Shown one piece after another: positions 31,218 to 36,135 of a stretch of 36,135 nt of DNA. The stretch spans positions 1,076,310 to 1,112,444 of the forward strand of contig CP070730.1 of NCBI GenBank assembly GCA_020351305.1, given 5' to 3'. Source of the DNA: Candidatus Bathyarchaeota archaeon. Lineage in GTDB: Archaea; Thermoproteota; Bathyarchaeia; Bathyarchaeales; SOJC01. Position 1 is the first letter of the stretch, and each line of letters begins with the position of its first letter. A program made the translations under genes and the position numbers. The notes beneath the pieces were generated by a model, which was not told the origin of the DNA, did no database searches, and saw only the letters and a program-made list of their open reading frames with translations.

Positions 31218-33719
31218 TTGTCAAAAAATATGAAGTTGAGAGAACTAAGAATACTTGGATATTTATTATTATGCGCCATTTTTATCGCCCCACTCTCTGT
31301 TTTGGCAAACTCAATAATCATGCCAACTGAGTCAACTGTCAACCTCGCTCCTGTGGACACAATGGTAGCAATGGAGTCTTCTCCTTTCTATAACTCTCCA
31401 ATCAATCTAACACAGGTAAAAATAGGTGTTGCAGCTAACGACTATGGGAATACAAATGAAACTGACGAGCTTCACAACACACTCGAACAATATGGGTTTA
31501 ACCATGTTGTTGTAGATAATGTCAGCCAGGCTATTGCTCTTGAATGCGATGTTCTAATTGATTTGTACAGCGCCGTGAATTTTCCAAGTAGTGATATTGC
31601 TGATTGGTTGAATGCTAGCAAAGGCTATATACAACTCGGCGATTGGCCCTCCTGGTTTCCGAATGGTTTTACATCTATTACTGAGCATAGTTCAGTGACA
31701 TGCACACTCGTGGATTCCCATCCAATAACCGAGGGACTACCCGATTCTTGGACAACCAATGGATTCTGGTACTATGGATATACAGCATCCGATTACGTTG
31801 GCTGGTGCACTAATACATCTTTGCCAAATATTGCCAATGTGGATGGATATGACAGGGCAATAACTGCAGAAGAAGTGGGACCTGGACGAGCAGTATACTT
31901 AGGATTCAATGTTTATGGCAGCGCAGCTGACATCTTTAGCGAATCGGTTCTTGTACGATCAATATTATGGTCAGTGAAGCATGCATTCATTGAAGAAGCA
32001 GAAACCATTAGAGTTGCATTTCTTCCAGGATGGGGCAGTAGCACAAATTTTGCTCTGATCTACAGAGAACTGATGACTAACTGGTTCATGTATGGCAACT
32101 ACAAACTAAACGTCACTGACATACCCTCCCCATTCACCTATGGAAACTTGGTAGACATGAATGCTGATGTTGTGCTCATCGTCGATCCTGCCGGAATGAG
32201 CGTACAATACTCACAATCTGAAATTAACGCTATACAAACTTTTCTTGAAAGAGACGCACCAGGCATCTTCGTTTCGTATTTGCTAACTTATGGAGGCGCT
32301 AACAATAGCATGTTAGCACCACTCGTAGGAGTTGATGGAGAAGTCCTGCATAGAAGCGCTGCTTATCAAAACAATACCTATGATCTCTATCAACCAGGCC
32401 ACCCAATCTTTGCCAACATGACTGATCCATGGAATTCAAGTGGTTACCCCTATTCCCAGAACATAACTGTTTCAAGTTGGCATGAAGCCATCTTAGACGG
32501 AGCACAAATTGTCGCTGAAACCCCAGATTCACAAGGAGCCATAATAAGCTACCAAAATCCCCTTTGGAAAGGCATCTGGGCCACTTCCATGGTAGACTAT
32601 TATGGAAATGAAATGGATAAGCAGTTTGTCTACAACTCTTTCACGTGGCTCGCTTTGCCTACGCACGTGGTCATAGATGACGCTTTGGCAGTTGATGCTA
32701 GAATTGGCGTTTCGACCCAAGAACAAGTTGGCTTCCACGCAAAATGGTCAAATGATGGCTCAGACGTAACTGATGGAACAATCTACATTAACGACATAGG
32801 CTACTCAGTTAACGAAACAGGGTGGATAAGCTTCCCTGTTGAATATGACACAGTGGGCAAGCGCTCGTGGACAGTAACAGGGGTCAACTGCTCCTACATA
32901 ACCATATATGAACAAACAGTTGAAGACACTGAAATAATATGGGACAATGTGCAAATCACATTATCAATTGCAGATGATCACATAAACGTAGGCGACTCCG
33001 CCAACATAGTTCAAGCAGCAAATTACGAATATGACGGAACACTATTCATGGGTACTATCACATTGAATGACACCTTAACAAAAAATGCAGTTGGAAAATA
33101 TTGGTTCACAGCAGCTTCCATAACCGATCCGACTCATGGAATCACACAGTTTGAATCTAACTCGGTGCACTGTATCTTTAACAAGGTCACGGTAACCCTC
33201 AATGTAAGTGACAACCTAATCAGCGTGGACACCACAGCTAACATAACATGGATAGCTGTTTACGAATATCCCAGCGTCGGAGACTACGATGGATTTGTTG
33301 AATTAAATGATACAACCACAAAATCTAGTGCAGGCAGCTACACATACACGGTTTCGAGAATTGGTGGCGACACATATGGCATAACTGCTTTTGACACTGA
33401 CACAGTCACTGTTACTTTTGCCATCGATACAGATAGAGATGGTATTCCAAACACAATTGATACAGATGACGACAATGACGGGATGCCCGACACTTGGGAA
33501 ACTGATAACGAACTAGATCCACTGGACCCTACTGACGCAGCACTTGACAACGATGGCGATGGCACAACCAACCTGCAAGAATATCAAGAAGAAACCGATC
33601 CTAATGTCTCAGATGCGTTTGAGCTTCTATGGATTATAATCATAGTTGCTGTGGCGTTGGTAGGCGTAGCAATAGCAGTCATCTATTTCCTAATGCGCGG
33701 ACGCCCGAGGACGAGTTAG
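31218..33719 (+). CDS. Large secreted or cell-surface protein with C-terminal membrane anchor
   Basis: 833 residues from TTG 31218, supported by AAAGGAGATGA 4 bases upstream. An N-terminal signal peptide (~10-30, ILGYLLLCAIFIAPLSVLA) is followed by an extracellular region rich in Asn, Thr and aromatic residues with many N-glycosylation sequons. Residues ~60-490 contain two segments resembling a glutamine-amidotransferase-like/ThuA-type Rossmann fold (IGVAANDYGNTNETDELHN, RVAFLPGWGSS). Ig-like beta repeats follow (~510-725, two similar units with ITLSIADDHINVGDSANI and VTLNVSDNLISVDTTANI). Then come Asp-rich calcium-binding repeats of thrombospondin type 3 kind (DTDRDGIPN, DTDDDNDGMPDTWE, DNDGDGTTNLQEY). 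One membrane helix and a short basic tail (RGRPRTS) end it. The role is likely adhesion or polymer binding. Confidence 0.82.
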   Translation: MSKNMKLRELRILGYLLLCAIFIAPLSVLANSIIMPTESTVNLAPVDTMVAMESSPFYNSPINLTQVKIGVAANDYGNTNETDELHNTLEQYGFNHVVVDNVSQAIALECDVLIDLYSAVNFPSSDIADWLNASKGYIQLGDWPSWFPNGFTSITEHSSVTCTLVDSHPITEGLPDSWTTNGFWYYGYTASDYVGWCTNTSLPNIANVDGYDRAITAEEVGPGRAVYLGFNVYGSAADIFSESVLVRSILWSVKHAFIEEAETIRVAFLPGWGSSTNFALIYRELMTNWFMYGNYKLNVTDIPSPFTYGNLVDMNADVVLIVDPAGMSVQYSQSEINAIQTFLERDAPGIFVSYLLTYGGANNSMLAPLVGVDGEVLHRSAAYQNNTYDLYQPGHPIFANMTDPWNSSGYPYSQNITVSSWHEAILDGAQIVAETPDSQGAIISYQNPLWKGIWATSMVDYYGNEMDKQFVYNSFTWLALPTHVVIDDALAVDARIGVSTQEQVGFHAKWSNDGSDVTDGTIYINDIGYSVNETGWISFPVEYDTVGKRSWTVTGVNCSYITIYEQTVEDTEIIWDNVQITLSIADDHINVGDSANIVQAANYEYDGTLFMGTITLNDTLTKNAVGKYWFTAASITDPTHGITQFESNSVHCIFNKVTVTLNVSDNLISVDTTANITWIAVYEYPSVGDYDGFVELNDTTTKSSAGSYTYTVSRIGGDTYGITAFDTDTVTVTFAIDTDRDGIPNTIDTDDDNDGMPDTWETDNELDPLDPTDAALDNDGDGTTNLQEYQEETDPNVSDAFELLWIIIIVAVALVGVAIAVIYFLMRGRPRTS

Positions 33720-33843
33720 CAAACAATAAGCTCATCAAAACTCCAAAACAAGTGGAAATTCTTCCCAACATCCCCCTTTTCTCTCTTTGTAGATATCCTA
33801 AAAATATCAATCGTGTATGAATTTCCAGAGGATGAGCGGTATT

Positions 33844-34737
33844 TTAGCCAGCTTTTTCCTCAATAACAGCATTCTCAAGGATACCAATTTTCTCTATCTC
33901 AATTCTAACAATATCGCCATTCTGGAGAAATTTTGGTTGAGGTTTCAAGGCAAAACCGACACCAGATGGAGTGCCAGTCGCAATGATATCACATGGTTCT
34001 AAGGTCATTACGCGACTTAGGTGATGAATAATTTCAAAGGGGTTGAAAACCATGTTTTTAGTTGATGAATTTTGACGAAGTTCATTGTTGACCCATGTGC
34101 GAATGGATAGGTCAGACGTGTCAGGAAGCTGACTTATAGTGGTTATACATGGTCCTATTGGGGCGAAGGTGTCGAAGCTCTTTCCTCTTGTCCACTGTTT
34201 ATCTTTGAATTGAAAGTCTCTTGCGGAAACATCGTTTAAAATAGTGAATCCGAAAATGCAAAGCTTAGCCTTTGAAGCAAGGACATTCTTGACCTTTGCA
34301 CCAATGACAATTGCTAATTCAGCCTCGTAGTCAAGCATTTGAACAAAATTTGGTTTAACAATATTTTCATTTGGACCGACTATTGCTGTATGTGGTTTCA
34401 TGAAAATTATTGGTTCATCCGGAATTGCAGCGTTTTGCTCTGCGGCATGGTCCCTGTAGTTTAGGCCTAGACAAATGATTTTTGGCGGAGAAGCTACTGG
34501 TGGAAGCAGTGTAACCTTGAGTGGACTGGATGCATATTTGACATCGGTCTTTGAAGCACAATTGAGAAGCTCCTCTGAAATTCTGACACCTTCTATCCCT
34601 GAAGCTATAAAGTTCTCAAAATGCTCTGGCAGTTGTCTATTCAAACGCTTTGCTAATCTAGGTAGAGATAATACTTTATCAGTACCAAAAACGCCATAAC
34701 TTTCCCCATTTCTATCGAGATACCTAACTAATTTCAG
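33844..34737 (-). CDS. Fumarylacetoacetate hydrolase-family protein, probable CTG start
   Basis: 297 residues if begun at CTG 34737. The frame from TTG 34644 (266 residues) cuts off the normal N-terminal segment; upstream in the same frame, without stops, lies KLVRYLDRNGESYGVF, just how FAH-family proteins begin. No ATG, GTG or TTG exists between the upstream TGA and this segment, while GGGAG lies 9 bases before the CTG. The catalytic core is standard: ICLGLNYRDHAAE, PIIFMKPHTAI, DYEAELAIVIG with the metal-binding Glu, NDVSARDFQFKDKQWTRGKSFDTF and GDIIATGTPSGVGF. Members cleave or decarboxylate beta-keto acids with Mg2+. Substrate is unknown and no pathway genes are adjacent. Confidence 0.85.
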   Translation of the reverse strand: MKLVRYLDRNGESYGVFGTDKVLSLPRLAKRLNRQLPEHFENFIASGIEGVRISEELLNCASKTDVKYASSPLKVTLLPPVASPPKIICLGLNYRDHAAEQNAAIPDEPIIFMKPHTAIVGPNENIVKPNFVQMLDYEAELAIVIGAKVKNVLASKAKLCIFGFTILNDVSARDFQFKDKQWTRGKSFDTFAPIGPCITTISQLPDTSDLSIRTWVNNELRQNSSTKNMVFNPFEIIHHLSRVMTLEPCDIIATGTPSGVGFALKPQPKFLQNGDIVRIEIEKIGILENAVIEEKAG

Positions 34738-34799
34738 TTTTCGATTCTCCCTTCAACTCAAACAAGTTTGTATCTGACATTCACTTAACTAGGTAACCA

Positions 34800-35351
34800 T
34801 TATTTCATTGATTTGTGAAGTTTAGCGATCTTTGGTTCAATAACTAGCTTACAATAGGCCTTTTCAGGATTTCGTTTGAAGTAGTTTCTATGGTAATCCT
34901 CAGCTTTGAAGAAAGCTTTGAACGATTCGACCTGGGTCACGATGGGCGCAGGATACTTTCCAGCGCTATCAAATTCCTCAATAATCTCTAGTGCAATTTT
35001 CTTCTGAATATTATTATGATAGAATATTGTAGACCGATATTGTGTCCCTACATCAGGACCTTGCCGGTTTATAGTGGTAGGATTATGCGTTGCAAAGAAC
35101 ACTTCAAGGATGTCTCTAAATGAGACAATATCAGGATTAAAAGTGATTTGCACAACTTCAGCATGTCCTGTTTTCCCTGTGGAGACTTCCTCATAGGTTG
35201 GGTTCGGTATTTCGCCTCCAGAGTAGCCCGGTTCTATTGTTATTACACCTTTTATTTTGCTGAAAACAGCTTCTGTGCACCAGAAACAACCACCACCAAG
35301 TGTCGCAACTTCTAAATCTCTCGCGTTTCTTTTTGATCTATCCTTTTGCAT
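34800..35351 (-). CDS. msrA: Peptide methionine (S)-S-oxide reductase
   Basis: 183 residues from ATG 35351 (GGAGG about 12 bases upstream; TTG 35372 overlaps that site and is unlikely). The signature [12 protein letters not shown] puts the catalytic Cys at residue 22. [33 protein letters not shown] and [10 protein letters not shown] are all MsrA landmarks. No C-terminal resolving Cys is seen after the GCFWC pair except near the end (YCKLVIEP). It repairs S-methionine sulfoxide in proteins using thioredoxin. It lies 83 bases after a peroxiredoxin gene, forming a small oxidative-stress pair, odd but common in archaea with CODH. Confidence 0.95.
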   Translation of the reverse strand: MQKDRSKRNARDLEVATLGGGCFWCTEAVFSKIKGVITIEPGYSGGEIPNPTYEEVSTGKTGHAEVVQITFNPDIVSFRDILEVFFATHNPTTINRQGPDVGTQYRSTIFYHNNIQKKIALEIIEEFDSAGKYPAPIVTQVESFKAFFKAEDYHRNYFKRNPEKAYCKLVIEPKIAKLHKSMK

Positions 35352-35434
35352 GAACTGAATAATCCCCTCCAAATACTAGCGCGCTTTGCTAATTGAAATA
35401 TTGGCACACTCATCCGTGTACTGTGAGTAATCAC

Positions 35435-35911
35435 TCACGAATCAGTTTTGACTTTGCCTTTCAAGTCAAGGAGACAAATCTGTGCGTGTCCCTTGACCTT
35501 CACCTTATTATAAACTCTCTTAACGATTCCGTTTTCATCGACTAGGAATGTTGTTCGTTCTGTGCCCATGAATGTTCTACCGTATAGACTTTTCTTTTTC
35601 CATACGCCATAGAGATCTAAAGCTTTCCCTTCTGGATCGCTTAGCAAAGTGAAGGGCAAATTATGTTTTTGCTTGAATTTTTGGTGAGACTTGACGCTAT
35701 CCTTACTTACCCCAATTATTTTTACCCCTTCTTTCTCAAACTCCTTCGCCATATCCCTAAACTCAATAGCCTCACGAGTGCATCCAGGAGTCCCATCCTT
35801 CGGATAAAAATAAAGCACTACTTTCTTACCTCTGTAATCTTTCAGGGACACCTTTCTTCCATCATCTGCTTGTAAGGTGAAATTTGGAGCCTCTTCTCCT
35901 TCATTAACCAA
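35435..35911 (-). CDS. Thiol peroxidase, Bcp/PrxQ-type peroxiredoxin
   Basis: 158 residues. FTLQADDGRKVSLKDYRGK, then FYPKDGTPGCTREAIEF with the peroxidatic Cys44; KIIGVSKDSVKSHQKFKQKH; LPFTLLSDPEGKALDLYGVW; and RTTFLVDENGIVKRVY. This is the Bcp/PrxQ family. The common resolving Cys five residues after the first is absent (Ile at that place), so it would act as a 1-Cys enzyme or use the Cys near the C-terminus (AQICLLDL). It reduces peroxides with thioredoxin or a similar thiol. TTG 35911 has GGTGA 6 bases upstream. It is followed by msrA on the same strand. Confidence 0.93.
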   Translation of the reverse strand: MVNEGEEAPNFTLQADDGRKVSLKDYRGKKVVLYFYPKDGTPGCTREAIEFRDMAKEFEKEGVKIIGVSKDSVKSHQKFKQKHNLPFTLLSDPEGKALDLYGVWKKKSLYGRTFMGTERTTFLVDENGIVKRVYNKVKVKGHAQICLLDLKGKVKTDS

Positions 35912-35971
35912 CTTCGATCACCATTCCCCTTAGTCTAGACTCTTGTCAAATTTAAGACACATGCTTCTTTT

Positions 35972-35981
35972 ATGTATACAT
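35972..35981. promoter_or_regulatory. Palindrome upstream of the peroxiredoxin gene
   Basis: ATGTATACAT, a perfect 10-bp palindrome about 60 bases before the peroxiredoxin start and just upstream of a TTAAATTTG box on the minus strand (35947-35956). A possible operator; the TSS position is inferred. Confidence 0.25.
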
Positions 35982-36059
35982 GTTCCAAACATATCTATCA
36001 CATATGATGGAGAGCACATGCATGCGGGATAGATAATATTAAAATCCGCGTATATGTAG

Positions 36060-36135
36060 CGGGCCCGTGGGGATTTGAACCCCAGATCTCCGGCTCCGCA
36101 GGCCAGTGTCCTGATCCAGACTAGACTACGGGCCC
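36060..36135 (-). tRNA. tRNA-Arg (anticodon GCG)
   Basis: A complete cloverleaf on the minus strand beginning exactly at the window edge. The acceptor GGGCCCG pairs fully with CGGGCCC; D arm GTCT/GGAC with GG in the loop; anticodon stem CTGGC/GCCGG with loop CTGCGGA, giving anticodon GCG (reads CGC/CGU); variable loop AGATC; T arm TGGGG-TTCAAAT-CCCCA; discriminator G at 36060. There is no intron and no encoded CCA. Confidence 0.95.

Overview
The window is archaeal. The evidence is an archaeal-type 7S signal recognition particle RNA, TATA-box (box A) promoters placed 20-30 bases before many starts, tetrahydromethanopterin C1 enzymes (Mtd, Mer, an MtrH-like protein), a five-subunit archaeal CO dehydrogenase/acetyl-CoA synthase (CODH/ACS), a Ttu/Ncs6-type tRNA thiolase and frequent TTG starts with Shine-Dalgarno (SD) sites. 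The mix of H4MPT enzymes, MetF/MetV, CODH/ACS and an ADP-forming acetyl-CoA synthetase, with no methyl-CoM reductase in view, suggests a Bathyarchaeia-like (MCG) acetogenic or mixotrophic archaeon. That placement is inference, not read from a marker tree.

Layout. 1-5.5 kb: end of an RNA-thiolation protein, an AEC permease, a HAD phosphatase fused to a polyprenol kinase-like membrane domain, the SRP RNA, a TtuA/Ncs6 thiolase, a small membrane protein and a tiny basic protein. 5.5-11.4 kb (minus strand): a C1/acetate block of mer, a stand-alone RAM domain, a CBS pair, a second RAM domain, mtd and an ADP-forming acetyl-CoA synthetase fused to a GNAT acetyltransferase. 11.7-13.8 kb: a full Lrp regulator, a ribbon-helix-helix protein of unknown function, a UPF0173 metallo-hydrolase and a zinc-ribbon protein. 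14-19 kb: metV-metF diverging from a GltD/NfnB-ferredoxin-MvhD fusion and an FrhB-like F420 oxidoreductase. 19-28.7 kb: a ferredoxin-like protein, then cdhA-B-C-D-E with two CooC-type ATPases upstream. 28.9-31 kb: thioredoxin, a corrinoid protein and an MtrH-like methyltransferase. 31-36 kb: a large surface protein, an FAH-family enzyme, MsrA, a peroxiredoxin and tRNA-Arg.

How the genes fit together. Mtd and Mer (F420-dependent) and MetFV can carry the methylene-to-methyl steps. CODH/ACS joins the methyl group with CO and CoA. The ADP-forming synthetase can turn acetyl-CoA into acetate plus ATP. The MtrH-like protein and corrinoid protein could feed methyl groups from outside into the same carrier. 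The flavoprotein/MvhD fusion and the FrhB-like protein, next to MetVF, look like the electron supply for a MetFV-type reductase and are the best candidate for an undescribed complex. A second candidate is the corrinoid protein, whose cobalt-ligating histidine is replaced by glutamine.

Limits: functions are assigned by recognising motifs and family sequence by eye; no searches were run. Many start sites were moved from the longest ORF to an internal start supported by an SD site or by the position of the TATA box. The first gene is cut by the window edge.
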